DNA of 64,000 nt from Citrus sinensis (Eukaryota > Streptophyta > Magnoliopsida > Sapindales > Rutaceae). A program made the position numbers and the translations under genes. The DNA lies in contig NC_068561.1 of the NCBI RefSeq assembly GCF_022201045.2, positions 17,734,501 through 17,798,500 on the forward strand. Reading direction: 5' to 3'. Numbering within the stretch: the first letter of the stretch is position 1; every line of letters starts with the position of its first letter. The notes under the pieces were generated by a model. It was not told the DNA's origin. It was given only the letters and a program-made list of their open reading frames with translations, and made no database searches. Below, piece after piece: positions 1-11,310 of this stretch.

Positions 1-245
1 TCAGAATTAAAATAAGAAGAAGGAGGAGGAGTGAGAGGAGGGAGAGTTGTTTCATTGAATGAACATTTTGGGGTACCCGGCCGAGACTCCCACATAAATG
101 GAACTGCACCAGCACCTTCTCCATAGTATACTCTGAGAGAAGGATTGGCCATTGAGCTTTCTTTGGACAAAAGCCTCAAGAAGAACTTGTCATCTTGCTT
201 AATTTGGATTAAATTTTGGGAATGATCTTGGCTTGCACTAAACAT
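1..245 (-). CDS. DUF688-family protein, 5' part (cut by window edge)
   Basis: This is the N-terminal 81 codons of a plant protein of unknown function. It reads from an ATG at 245 down to base 1 with no stop, so the rest lies outside the window. The diagnostic stretch is VPFMWESRPGTPK at about residues 49-61, followed by a proline-rich segment. A motif of the type VPF.WE..PG.PK preceded by a basic and aliphatic N-terminus is the hallmark of the plant DUF688 group. The biochemical role of that group is unknown. The ATG was chosen because the protein from there on resembles family starts, and because a TATA-like sequence sits about 130 bases upstream on the same strand. No intron is visible in the part shown. 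The motif makes the family call fairly safe; nothing here shows function. Confidence 0.75.
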   Translation of the reverse strand, partial: MFSASQDHSQNLIQIKQDDKFFLRLLSKESSMANPSLRVYYGEGAGAVPFMWESRPGTPKCSFNETTLPPLTPPPSSYFNS

Positions 246-1952
246 TTTGGATAATGTTATTGATGGTATTGTTGAGTTTGGAGAGGAAGAAGAAGAGAAG
301 AAGGAGGCAGCTTTATCTTTAATTGTCTTATGGGAACTGTATACTGAAGAGCCAAATATTGTAGTCACTGGAGATTAATATATACAGAACAAGTTGTACA
401 TGCATTTATTAATTAATATATTGATAAATGACATAAAAGATTTTTTTTTTTTTTTTTTTTTCCCTTTTTCTATTTTATCTGTCAAGATGTGGCATCCCTT
501 GCTAGAGCTTTAATGCCAAGTTTGACTGTTAATTGGATCTGTTACTTTTTAACGATGTTACGGAAAATTTGACTGTTTTTTCTTATTTCTTGCTTTATAA
601 CCATGTTGATTTCACTCTCTCCAGGGCAAGTGGGCATAAAAATATTTCATAAATAAAATTAATTAGATCATTAGATTTATAAAACTACGTTCGTATCTGA
701 CTTTTGGCTGGTTTACTTTCTCAATTTTTACTATAGAATACAAATCTATGTACCATTTTGCCAGATATATTAATTTTAATTAAGCTTGATCCTGATATTC
801 AATGTTACAAATACATTGATTGATTATTAAAAGATATTACTTAGTGTATTATGCTCATATATTTTCCATGAAATGAAAGCTTATCCCAACTAACATGCAA
901 CACACTATCGTGGGGCTGACAAAGGGCTCGATCAGTAGGACCCTTTTGATGATGATATGAACCAACCCTGATTGGGTTGTAACGATAGACATGTGGACAT
1001 GCATGGTCCCTCTTAATATATACATATATAGGATATAGTTCTCACTCAATAAATTAACTCGGTGGAAAAATATGACCTACGCCTATCCCGTGTGGTCCTT
1101 ATCACAATCTATTAACTTAGCTCTTAATTTCTTAATCATATATGGGTTCAACTTATGATATAAATTATTAAGCACATTCATATTAAATTTTTCGCTACAT
1201 ATTTCATGTATTTTGTTGCGTTTTTATATTTTCTGCACATCACTTACAGTAAAGTCACAGCAACAGTAACATAGTTTTGATGGAGGTGCGTTGAGATGCG
1301 ATTGGCTTCTACCAACCAAAAAATTTTTGGTGCATGAACGTTGATCTGTCGAGATATGATTGGATAACTTCTTTTCGTAGCTAAATATTAATTTTAAATT
1401 TGAGTTTTGAGACGACTAAGAACAAGTCTATGAAAGGGGGTACTTAGTTTACAAGTAGCTAGGGAGAAAGAGGCAAATTGAAGCTAGAATAGCAATTGGT
1501 AAATGACGCTTTCACAAGTAAAAAGTCATGCATTGATGCATGCTTAATTAATTTTTAATTTATTATTTCTTTTAACCAAACCCGCGTTTTGCCCCTTTGG
1601 TATCATCCAACAAGCGTCATGCAAAATGCAATGCAACGCTATATATTTAATAATGTTTTCTTGTGGAGATGATTAAATTTCAGAGTGACCTTATAAGATC
1701 TTGTTATGAAGTCAATATCATCTATCGTACTTTGCTTATACTCAAATTGTGCTTTTAAGTTTTGACTATTTTCAAATGATCACTCAAAATTTGGTGCCCA
1801 CATGCTGTTGAATAACCAAACCACAAGCACATGATGCACAAGAAAATTTCAATATGCAATTGGGATTGATTGGTCAATTTTACAATTGCGAAGATAATGT
1901 CACTTTTTTTTTTTTTTTTGGATACTGCTTTAGGCTGCAGCTAGCCCACTGA
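246..1952. other. Intergenic, no gene seen
   Basis: This holds the leader and promoter side of the minus-strand gene ending at 245, a run of about 21 T at 441-461, and AT-rich DNA. No ORF with recognisable protein content and no terminal repeats were seen. Confidence 0.6.
375..382 (-). promoter_or_regulatory. Possible TATA box of the DUF688-type gene
   Basis: On the minus strand this reads TATATTAA, about 130 bases upstream of the ATG at 245. That would allow a leader of about 100 bases. The surrounding DNA is AT-rich, so the match is weak evidence on its own. Confidence 0.3.
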
Positions 1953-2069
1953 ATCCCACTACATGAACATCACGATTCGCTGTTCCACTATGAGTAGTGA
2001 TTCAATAGTGCAATGATGTATACAAAATACTAGTATCTCCTCTCTAACACGAATAGGGATGTCAAAATA

Positions 2070-2236
2070 ACCCGGACCCGGCCCGGACCCGGACGAACCC
2101 GGATAATCCGGGCCGGGTTGAACCCGTACCGGAGAGGAAAAAAATCCGGATCCGGAATGGGTTTTAATAACCCGGATTAATCCGGGTCCGGGTCCGGGTT
2201 TGGGATAACCCGTGTATCCGGAACCCGGACCCGGAT
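2070..2236. repeat. Left subterminal CCGGGT-type repeats of the hAT element
   Basis: Many short copies of CCCGGA, CCGGGT and ACCCGG in both orientations lie in an otherwise AT-rich setting. Subterminal arrays like this are the usual binding sites of hAT transposases. A matching cluster lies inside the right end. Confidence 0.7.
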
Positions 2237-3303
2237 TCATTTTTTATATTATTTTTAATTATATTTATTAGTAAATATAAATACAAACATAAAAAAAAAA
2301 AAACCTAATTCTATTTTGCAACTCAAAGTCTCAAACACCCAAATCGCGATTTACCCAAACAAGACAAACCCTAGCTGTGCCGCCGCCGCTTCTGCTGCCT
2401 TCCGCCTTCCGCTGTCCCGCAAGCAAGTCAAACAACTCTCGGCTGGGTTCGCCACCGTCGCAAGGTTGGGTTCCGTCGTCGCAAGGTTGGGTTCAAGAAG
2501 CTTGTGAAAATTACATTTCCTTTTACTGTTGATTTTGATTTCCTTGTGTGAATTTTCTGGGTTGGGTTTTCTTATGAGAATGTTGGGGATCAGTCGAAGA
2601 TCATGCCGCATAATGTGTTTAGAATTCAGTCTAGCCCAGGATAAGGAAATGTTCTTACTCTAAGGATCAGGATCAGGAAAAAGATAACATTGAAAAAAAT
2701 TGACTGACGCCAACGTAGATGACCATAAGCTCGTCCCACTTAGAACAGCGAAGTTAAGCAAGAAGATTTTGCACAACAAATTGAAATCCCAGCATACAAA
2801 AATGATTAATATGGGGGTATATGTCTTATCCGTATGTTATTTGGCATATGTATGCGTGCATCTGTCTTGTTTGTTAACACATCTTTGGCTCTATTTTGAT
2901 GAGAATTTTTCACTTAGAGACAACTCGTGATACACTATCTAAAACATACAAAATCAAGCCAGAACAATAATTTTGAAGGCAAAATTTGACAATGAAATCA
3001 ATAGAAAAAGTAAGTAGTAAATGACACCACCACCTGGCGCAATCAAACTTGTGATTTCACTTATATAAATAGATTAATGAATTATGGTTGTTACCCTGCT
3101 GATTAATTGGTTGCCTCCACTGACAAAAGTAAAATAGATTAATATCCCTATCTTGGTATAGCTAGAAATGTAAATATGTAATCTAAGTGTCTGGATACAT
3201 GTTTAGCATTCTATTTTTTCAACCATGTGGATCCAAAATACACTATATTAATTAATTAATTAACAGCAACTCACGCTTTGTTGTGTTCTGTTGTTCCATT
3301 TAC

Positions 3304-3375
3304 CAGGCTTTTGACGAGGCAATTGCTGAGTTGGATACCCTGGGTGAGGAGTCCTACAAGGATAGCACTTTGGTC
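3304..3375 (+). pseudogene. Captured exon fragment of a 14-3-3 (GF14) gene
   Basis: Read in frame, this gives [24 protein letters not shown], which is the conserved helix 8/9 region of plant 14-3-3 proteins, nearly unchanged. It is preceded by an intact-looking splice acceptor (TTTACCAG), so the original intron-exon junction seems to have come along. After codon STLV the reading no longer resembles 14-3-3, where the family continues with a leucine-rich segment. The fragment sits in the 5' part of the hAT element, about 430 bases upstream of the transposase ATG. It is the signature of gene-fragment capture by a DNA transposon. It could form part of the 5' leader of the transposase transcript; nothing shows it makes a protein. 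Confidence 0.8.
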
Positions 3376-3801
3376 ACCACCGCGCATGCTTGCAGCAGTG
3401 CAGTTCGTTTGATTCACCGGCGTGAGTTGCTGTTATACTTTATTTTATGTTTGAAATGTTTGAAATGTTGCTGTTGCTGTTACAGTTAAAAATAAATTGT
3501 TGATTGTGCTTGAAATGTTGTGCTGTTATACCACTGATTTATGCTTGAAATGTTGTTGATTGTTGGTGTTAATAGATTCGAAATTGTATATTTCAAATGT
3601 TAGGAAGTTGTTACAGTTAAAAATAAATTGTTGTTGTTAATGGATTTGTTGCTGTTAATAAATTCAAAAATGTATTTTTGAAATGTTAGAACTTCGAACA
3701 TTGTTACAGTAAAAAAATAAATATAAAATGGAAGAAATTGGAGGAATGATGGGTTAGTTTAATTTGTTTTGACATAATTCTTGTAGGGTGTTAAATTCGT
3801 A

Positions 3802-6186
3802 ATGGAAAATGAACAAAGAGTTGATTTAGATGTTTCCGAGACTGATGAAAGTGTGGGTGTGAGGGTTGGCATGGATATGGCAGCAGAAAATAATGATACA
3901 GCTGCTGAATTAGAACATGATTCAACAACAGTAGAGCAGGGGGGTGGGTGTGGGAGTGGCCGTGGCCGTGGCCGTAGGGGTATGGGTAATACTACTGCTG
4001 GCGCTTCAAAAAAACGAGGCGCTGGCAGCGAAGGGAGCAGTTCAGGTAGATTAGTTTCTGATGCTTGGAATCATTTTAAAAAAGTTAAGTTAGGCAAGGA
4101 AGTTCAAGCGATTTGTAATTATTGTGGGTTAGTTATGCAAGGGCATTATTCTCAGGGCACTAATCACTTGATTAATCATGCGAAACGTTGTCCTAGAAGG
4201 TCAATCAAGAATGTGCAGCAAATGCATCTTTCTTTTTCTTCTAAAGCAGATGGAACTACTGTTCTTAGTAATTATAGTACTGAACCAAAGTGGGATATGG
4301 CAACAGTGAGGATTTTTATAGCTAGAATGATTGTAATGCATGAGCTTCCGCTATCATTTGTTGAGTATATTGGGTTTTACGAACTGTTAAAGCTTCTCCA
4401 ACCTTCAATTGAGACTATAAGTAGAAACACTATGAAGGCTGAAATTTTGAAACTTTACGATATTGAGAAGATGAAGGCAATGAGTGTTTTGGAAGCTTGT
4501 GACAGTAGAATTGCAGTGACTACGGATATGTGGACTGCTGGTAACCAAAAGAAAGGGTATATGGTTGTTACGGCACATTACATTGATAACTCGTGGGTGT
4601 TGCGAAGTCGTATTATGAGGTAATATTCTCAAGATTTTTTTTTTTCGTTTCAACATAAATGAATGTTTGCATTATTTAATATTTTGATTATTTTTTTTAC
4701 ATTTTTAGGTTTATATATGTGCCGGCTCCACATAGTGGTGAAGTTATGTGCAATGAGTTGTATGAGTGTTTGATGGAGTGGAATATAGATAGGAAATTGT
4801 CTACTGTAACTGTTGATAATTGTTCTGCAAACGAGTCCATGATTGATTTGTTGTTGGGGAAATTTTCAGCTAGTTCAATGATTATGGGTGGGAAATTCCT
4901 TCACATGCGCTGCTGTGCACATATATTAAACTTGATAGTTAAGGATGGTTTATCTGTGATCCACAAAGAAGTTGAAAAGATTAGAGAGAGTGTCCATTAC
5001 TGGACAGCAACACCTTCTAGATTTGAAAAATTTGAGGCTGCCAAAAAACAATTAGGTGTTAAAGAAACTAAAAACTTAGCACTTGATTGTAAAACTAGGT
5101 GGAATTCCACTTATTTGATGCTTAGTACATCTTTGTTGTATAAAGATGTATTTATTCGTTTAAAGGAGCGTGATAGAAATTATACATCTTTGCCTAGTGA
5201 GTTGGAGTGGAATTTTTCAAAACTTATGTGTGATTATTTGAAGAGTTTTTATAAGTTAACAGAACTTTTTTCGGGGACACGATATCCGACATCTAATTTA
5301 ATTTTTAGCAAGATTTGTGAAATTAGATTGTCAATGAATGCATGGTTACAATCACCAATTGAGGGGGTAAAAAATATGGCCACTAAGATGATTGCGAAGT
5401 ATGACAAATATTGGGATATTATTCATGGAGTTCTTGCTGTGGGTACTTTGTTAGATCCTAGGCGTAAAATGTTATTAATTAACTTTCTATTTCCCAAAAT
5501 CTATGGAGAAAGAGCTGAATTTGAAATTGAAAGGGTGCACAAATTATTTGTTGATTTAGTGCATGAGTATGAAGTCAAATATTCATCAAATGCAAATTGG
5601 GGGGTTAATGGTTCAGCTAGTTCTGAAGGTGCTGCAGCAGATGATTCTATTATGGTAGACTTAGACTTAGATGAGATGGCTGATGAGTGGGAATCATTTA
5701 GAAATCAGAACTCACAAAATAATCATTTCAAAACAGAATTTGAGCTTTATCTTGAGGAAAGTACTTTGCCTTCAACTAGTCAATTTGATATTTTGTCATG
5801 GTGGAAGAATAATCAAGGCAAATATCCTATACTTGCAAAGATTGCGAGAGACTTTTTGGCCATTCCTGTATCAACAGTTGCTTCCGAGTCCGCCTTTAGC
5901 ACTGGAGGTAGACATTTGAGTCCTCATCGTAGTAGACTTCAGCCATCTACAGTGGAAGCGTTGGTGTGTACTCAAAATTGGTTTTGGCTTGACCACAACC
6001 TAAAAGGTATGGAAAATTTATTTATTACATAAAATAAATTAATTTGTTATAATATCAATTTATTACTAACTAGCTGTTTTGTTTTTTATTTTTATGATTT
6101 ATTCATGTTTTTTAGATGGAATTCCAGAGGAAGCAATACTTTCTGCAGAACAGCTTATTGATGAAAGTTTGATGAGTGAGTTGTGA
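3802..6186 (+). CDS. hAT transposase with BED zinc finger, three exons, 728 aa
   Basis: This is the transposase of the surrounding hAT element, a nuclear DNA-binding enzyme that cuts and joins transposon ends. Proposed exons are 3802-4619, 4709-6006 and 6116-6186, with GT-AG introns of 88 and 109 bases; the joined frame is open through 729 codons. Visible parts: an acidic and Gly/Arg-rich N-terminus; a BED-type zinc finger at about residues 87-130 (W89, C105, C108, H122, H126/C130); the RNase H-like core with TTDMWT (D242) and VDNCSANES (D309), the usual places of acidic catalytic residues; and the C-terminal hAT dimerisation region at about 633-702, including the conserved PVSTVASESAFSTGGR. 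Length fits plant BED-hAT transposases (about 650-750 aa). The third exon adds the last 22 residues. No stop or frameshift is seen in the main domains. Confidence 0.88.
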
Positions 6187-6637
6187 ACAACAATGAATCA
6201 AGTGAAGAAGAATAGAAAATGATGGAGAAAAGTTTAAACTTTGGATTTGTGATTTTTAATTTGAACTTGTGTAATTGTTATGGATTTATATTTGTGACTG
6301 TTTTATTACTTGAAACAGCCGTTTGAATTGTAGAGTTTGCACACTAGCTGTTTGAATTGTAGAGTTTGCAGAGAGTTGATTAATTGTGATTTGTGAGTAC
6401 TGGATTATTAAGCCATTAATTGTGATTTGTTGTTTAAGTCTTAATGATGTTGGTGGTAGACAATTATATAGGTTTAGATTTTAGAAACTTCATGTGGTAG
6501 ACAATTATATATGTTGCAGGAGCTGTTTGTCCAGTGTAAATCTCATATTTTTGTTTCTATTAATATTTTCTTTAGTTACATTAGTTGTGTTTTGGTTCTA
6601 TCACTAATAATGAAAGTGAAAATTGAAATTTTATTAT

Positions 6638-6800
6638 TGATCCGGGTTCAAAACCCGGAATCCGGGAACCCGGATTTTTCCGGGTTGAACCCGGACCCGG
6701 ACCCGGATGGAAAAAACCGGGTTTTAATCCGGGTCCGGGAAAAAGAAAATGACGTCCGGGTCCGGAACCGGGAAGGCTAAACCCGGACCCGGACCCGGAT
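6638..6800. repeat. Right subterminal CCGGGT-type repeats of the hAT element
   Basis: Clustered CCCGGA, CCGGGT and AACCCGG units lie just inside the right inverted repeat and mirror the left cluster. Confidence 0.7.
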
Positions 6801-8114
6801 TTTGCCATCCCTAAACACGAACAAGTTGCTAAATCCGATATAAAATCAAATAACTTGATATTCCTAACATAATACGCACACACATATAGAGGCTAGAAGA
6901 AAGGTACTCCATAATATCGTCCATCTTAAATAATTTAGGTAGAATGATTCATAGTAATATCCATAATCTTTTAGTGAAACAAGATATATTTATATGAGAT
7001 GGACTCACCACTTCAATTTCGACCAACCATAAGTTCAAATGTAACCACCACTATGATGAACACCACAATTTGCATCACAATTTGCTGCTTTGCAATGAGT
7101 AATGATTCAAAAGTGTAATGATGTACACAAACAAGAGTCTCACTTAACATGACACTACAAAAAAAATGATCTATTGTGATGGAAAAAAAATGTCTCTATA
7201 TATATAAAATCTGTCACAAAATAAATTTAGTGACAGACTATATGTCGTTGTTTATGTGTCGCATTTGCCACCGTCACTAAAACATATAGTGGCAATTAGT
7301 AAATAGTCGCAAGTATTATGTGTCACTAATACACATCTTATATTGACAAATATAAGTTTATGACAAGTAAGGACAGAAGTAAAAATCTGTCACTAAAATC
7401 ATATTTTTAGACATATAAATCTGTCACTATTTTGATACTAAGGGCTATTAATGTGTCATTATGTTGATACTAGTGACTGTTAATGTGTCGCTATTTAAAT
7501 AGTTAGGGATAATTAAATTAGTCATTGATGATCATTATTGACAATGAAATGTGCCACTATAGATTCAATTAGTGACAATTTATTCAGTCATTACCAAATT
7601 AAATATGACACTTGAATGTATTGTTATTAATATAATTAGTGACAATTAATTCAGTCATCTCAATAGTGATGTAAAATTTTGTCTCAATGAATATATTAGT
7701 GATATAAAATCAGTCATTATATATCTAAATTTTGTAACAATTTATTCAGCAGCCAACAATGTAAATAGTGACATTGTTTCAATCTCCAATTAAAAAAAGT
7801 GACATTTTTATTGTTACAAAAAATAATGATCTATCTAATAAATTTGTCACTAATTAATCTTAGAGACAATTTTTGTCGCAGCATTTTTAGTTCATAAAGT
7901 AATTTAGCATAAATAATATAATTTGAGAAAACTAATTCATGAAAATTATCAACAAATGCATAGCATATAACGAGAAATACCCATTTTAAAATTGTATCTT
8001 ATACTACTTCATAAAAAAAATAATCAAATATTAATATCACTACTATCCGATAAAGAAGTACTGAAAATTGTAAACAACTCTAATAATTGTTAAAATTTCA
8101 AAAATCATAAGACA

Positions 8115-8432
8115 TTAACTATCAAAAGTTTCAATTGCATTTGCCTCCTTTTGTGCTCGAACGTATTTCAAAACTTCTGTAAGAGTTGATTTGACTCCAT
8201 TCATCTCTTCCTGCATATTCTTAAGTTCATTTTCTGCAGCTTGCCTACGACTTCGCTCTTCCTCTAACATTTTCAAACTCTCATTTCGAAAAGATTGTGT
8301 TCCAAAGACATCTACTCTACGAATCCCATGACAATAAGTGAGAGTAGATTTTGTATGCTCACCTACAACCTAATTAAAGATTTGATCTTTTGATGCATTG
8401 GGTTGCTGGTTCACAAGATCATTCATTTGATT
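8115..8432 (-). pseudogene. Relic of an En/Spm (TNP1/Ptta-type) transposase C-terminal exon
   Basis: On the minus strand, after a splice-acceptor-like TTGCTTCAG, the frame reads as a charged, coiled-coil-rich C-terminus containing NQMNDLVNQQPNASKDQIF, then a TAG stop, then GIRRVDVFGTQSFRNESLK and a Glu/Lys-rich helix ending at a natural TAA. This layout is the familiar tail of plant Ptta/En/Spm transposase proteins encoded by CACTA elements. The in-frame TAG about 21 codons in, and the lack of any upstream exon, show that it is dead. Confidence 0.6.
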
Positions 8433-10334
8433 CTGAAGCAAAAAAAATGAGCAAAATAAATTATCATGAAATAACCAACGAATCAAACAAATTATAATTA
8501 TAATAGATGTCTCATGTAATAAATTTATCTAGTTAGTTTTAGTAGATGTCTCATGTAATAATGAATATACTTATATCAATGATTCCCCAAAAAAAAAAAA
8601 ATTATTCATCAATCATAGAAACTATAATTGTAGTGATATATGTTCATAAAAAAAAAATAAAGCAAAAAGCATTGGAAATTGCATAACTATTATAAAAAAG
8701 TCTTACTTACTTTAAAAGACACTTCCTATTCTCGTTTGCACCTCCAAATTATTGTCCTATTAGGATTTTAATAAAATTATGAATTAGCTGTCCACCAAGT
8801 AAGCAAGAAATTAAATTTGTTTTCCTGGACAAGAATATGTCTAATCACCAATCACCACTCTAACAAGCCAGATCAACCTTTACACACCTCCCAACTGATT
8901 TATTTATATCATTAAATCACATGAGAAAACAAAGAAGAGTTTGTGACAATTAGACAATGGCACAAAAGTTCTCCAACCACACTTCTAGAAATAATGATGC
9001 AATTAAGATAAGAACACCATATACTGCAATATCCTTTATATTACTTGCAGCGAGTCCACAAGCCTATTTCTTCTAATCAAAGCTTTATATTCCCTTTTTA
9101 TATGAACACTAACTTCTTGACCATAAAACTTTATTATTTGTTTTTAGCTTTTTATGATTTGAAAAGTTTATTAGAATTCAATTTTGATTGTGTACTGGAC
9201 TTGTGTAATCTAATTGTCAAATCATCTTTTTGATGGTGTCTACTTTACATGTTCTCAATGTAGAAAAGATACATGGTAGAGAAATTAATACTTGGTCATT
9301 ACAGGCATATAGTTCCAGAGAAGAAAAATGAAAATCACATAAAATTCAAAATGGAACTGGAAAATATTGAGTAAAATCACAATAATCCCAAAATGGAACT
9401 AAATAAAATATATGTTATCTTTTGCAAGATGCAACATGCTCAACCAAAGACCAACTATTTGGGATAATTTCATCTAATTTCAGTTTTTAAACTAGAACAT
9501 CAAAATACTCTAATTCTTAATAATACCAAACAATCATGCTATATAAAACCAAGCAAAATTTGCATTAACGGTTAACTAGGGACAAATAAAGGATAAGTCT
9601 ACTCAACACTATTATTATGGTCCAAGAACACTACGGTAATACTTTACAATACCACTGAAGATAACCCAGCATAAATCAAATATTATTTTAAATAACCCCC
9701 ACATTTTCAATCCTTCCCTTTCCTTTTCCCTCTCATTGGACAAAGAAGAAGAAGAGAAAAGGAAGAAGAAAATAATAATAATCATACATAGGCACAATTA
9801 ATTCACTAAAATTTGTTTTGTTTTACTATTATCTGAGAACTCACAGAAAAAATAAGTACTCCAGAGATAGAAAGAATTTTGGATAGCTTGTAAGAATTTC
9901 CAGAAAATATAAATTCAGCATAAAAAAGAAAAATAAAGTACAAATTTAAAGAAATTTAGTGTTTGAGACTATTGCAGCTTACCAATTGTAGAATATAAAA
10001 ACAAGATCTTGCTGTCAATTGCAGAATGTCTATCAAAATCAACACCCAACAACAAATTTTAGCAATTAGAATAACAAACTTAGTGGACGATTAAAAATAA
10101 CAAAAAATAAAGGCAATAAACCATGATTTGATTACCTTGCTGCTCTTAAAACTAAGAGCAGAGCAAATTGAAGCTTTGGATTACAGCAGAAGGACAAAAA
10201 AATTGATGGGTTTTTGTGAAAGGATGGAGGCGAGAAAGTAGAGTTGCCTTAGGGTTTGTAATAGACAAATTAAAATAAAAGGGTGAAATTCGATTGTGAT
10301 AAGGAAAGAAAATAAGAGAAATCCATATTTGATT

Positions 10335-10462
10335 GGCAAATGTTATGTTACAATTAATGTAACATACACACTCAACAACAACCACACAAATTGTGTGGGC
10401 CTATTATTTGTGTTGTTGTTGTTGAGTGTGTATGTTACATTAATTGTAACATAGGAGCTCCC
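10335..10462. mobile_element. Foldback MITE with 9-bp target duplication (Mutator-like), nested in CACTA
   Basis: This 128-bp element is almost entirely an inverted repeat: about 45 bases from TATGTTACAATTAATG onward recur in reverse complement on the right arm with one mismatch, leaving a short loop. It is flanked by the exact 9-bp direct repeat TATTTGATT (10326-10334 and 10463-10471), the duplication size of Mutator-like elements. Each arm contains a smaller palindrome, TGTTACAATTAATGTAACA. Confidence 0.75.
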
Positions 10463-10894
10463 TATTTGATTAGGTTTCAAAAAATTGATGGTTCTGAAAT
10501 TGGATTATAATACGAAGATAGAAGAATCAGTGCCCTAATTAGGGAGGAAGAGTGTTTTGGGGAAAAAAATACGCATGAGTTGTGACATAATTAATTAAGA
10601 TTAGTGACAGGGACGGTTGTATTTGTCTTAAAAAAAATAAAATTAAATCTTTTTAATTTATTGTGACAGAAATTACAAATATTGTCCCTAAAGGATTAAG
10701 TATTATGGCGCCTAACTAATGTGCGAACAATTTTCTTAAATATTAGTGACAAATGCTAACGTTTGTCCCAATATACCATAAATAGGGACAATTATTTTAA
10801 TTTGTCACAAAATATTTGTCCCTAAAAGTCATTTTTTTTTGTAGTGTGAATAAGTTGCTAAATATTCTTAATAAATAAGATATCAATGATAATA

Positions 10895-11074
10895 GAGTTA
10901 CAAAGAGTTTTGTATAAAAAAAATGTGCACAAACTGATGTGGCACATACAGATTGGCTGAAAAATAATAACATTTATTTTTGTAATTATATAAGCACTTG
11001 ATAATTTTATATAATCAATCTCCTCATACTACATCAATTTGTAAACACTTAATTTTACAAAGTGTTTGTAACTC
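10895..11074. repeat. Short inverted-repeat insertion (MITE-like)
   Basis: GAGTTACAAA at the left is matched by TTTGTAACTC at the right, with more imperfect pairing further in, and TA flanks both ends. It is present only in duplication copy 2. The superfamily is not clear. Confidence 0.45.
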
Positions 11075-11185
11075 TATTATTATTGATTATATATATGCAT
11101 ATAAGGTAGAGCAATTTGTATCAATACCCATGATCTTTTAATAAAATAAGAAATATTTGTTGAGATGGACTCCCACTTCAATCCC

Positions 11186-11310
11186 GACCAATCACAAGTT
11201 TTCATGTGACCAACACGGTTGGTCACAGAAGTTTTCTTTTTAATTTCCAATTTAACTGGGATCCTATCGCAGAGCCCACGTTCTCATCCATATGAAACTT
11301 GTGATTGGTC
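11186..11310. repeat. Imperfect inverted repeat
   Basis: The left arm GACCAATCACAAGTTTTCAT (11186-11205) is matched by the complement at 11292-11310 with one base missing. The left arm is part of duplication copy 2, so the right arm may be another, inverted, fragment of the same old repeat. Confidence 0.5.

Larger units (their letters stand above)
2054..6813 (+). mobile_element. Full-length hAT transposon with perfect 8-bp target duplication
   Basis: The ends are imperfect inverted repeats, TAGGGATGTCAAAAT on the left and the complement of TAGGGATGGCAAAAT on the right (one mismatch in 15). The 8-bp duplication AACACGAA flanks both sides (2046-2053 and 6814-6821), as expected for the hAT superfamily. 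Inside each end are dense CCGGGT/ACCCGG subterminal repeats. The 4760-bp body carries a plus-strand transposase gene (3802-6186) with no visible disabling change. The 5' part has a GC-richer segment (about 2330-2510) with a 20-bp direct repeat, and a captured piece of a 14-3-3 gene at 3304-3375. The perfect duplication and open frame suggest recent, possibly autonomous, activity. Confidence 0.92.
1953..7043. repeat. Tandem duplication copy 1, split by the hAT element
   Basis: The host sequence is 1953-2053 joined to 6814-7043; the hAT element lies between. It aligns with copy 2 (7044-7152 joined to 10847-11216). Shared blocks include ATGAGTAGTGATTCAA against ATGAGTAATGATTCAA, then AAGTTGCTAAAT just after each transposon, then GAGATGGACTC near the far end. 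Copy 1 ends where copy 2 begins, so the two are direct tandem neighbours. By eye identity is about 70-75 percent, so the duplication is old. Confidence 0.65.
7153..10846. mobile_element. Non-autonomous CACTA (En/Spm-type) transposon with 3-bp target duplication
   Basis: The left end is CACTACAAAAAAAATGA and the right end is the complement of the same sequence with two extra A. Both sides are flanked by TGA (7150-7152 and 10847-10849), the 3-bp duplication expected for CACTA elements. The first and last several hundred bases are packed with GTGACA/TGTCAC motifs in both orientations, the typical subterminal binding sites. No TNP2-type transposase is present. The only protein trace is a broken TNP1/En-Spm-like exon at 8115-8432 on the minus strand. 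The interior is otherwise AT-rich and holds a nested foldback MITE at 10335-10462. Confidence 0.88.
7044..11216. repeat. Tandem duplication copy 2, split by the CACTA element
   Basis: The host sequence is 7044-7152 joined to 10847-11216 and aligns with copy 1. Its right half is longer, mainly because a foldback insertion at 10895-11074 is present only here. The junction AACATGAATAAGTTGC corresponds to AACACGAACAAGTTGC of copy 1. Confidence 0.65.

Noticed and set aside
2741..2765. A short stretch (GAACAGCGAAGTTAAGC) resembling the internal promoter region of 5S rRNA
   Set aside because: Only about 15 bases match and the rest of the 120-base 5S gene is absent; taken as chance or a tiny relic.
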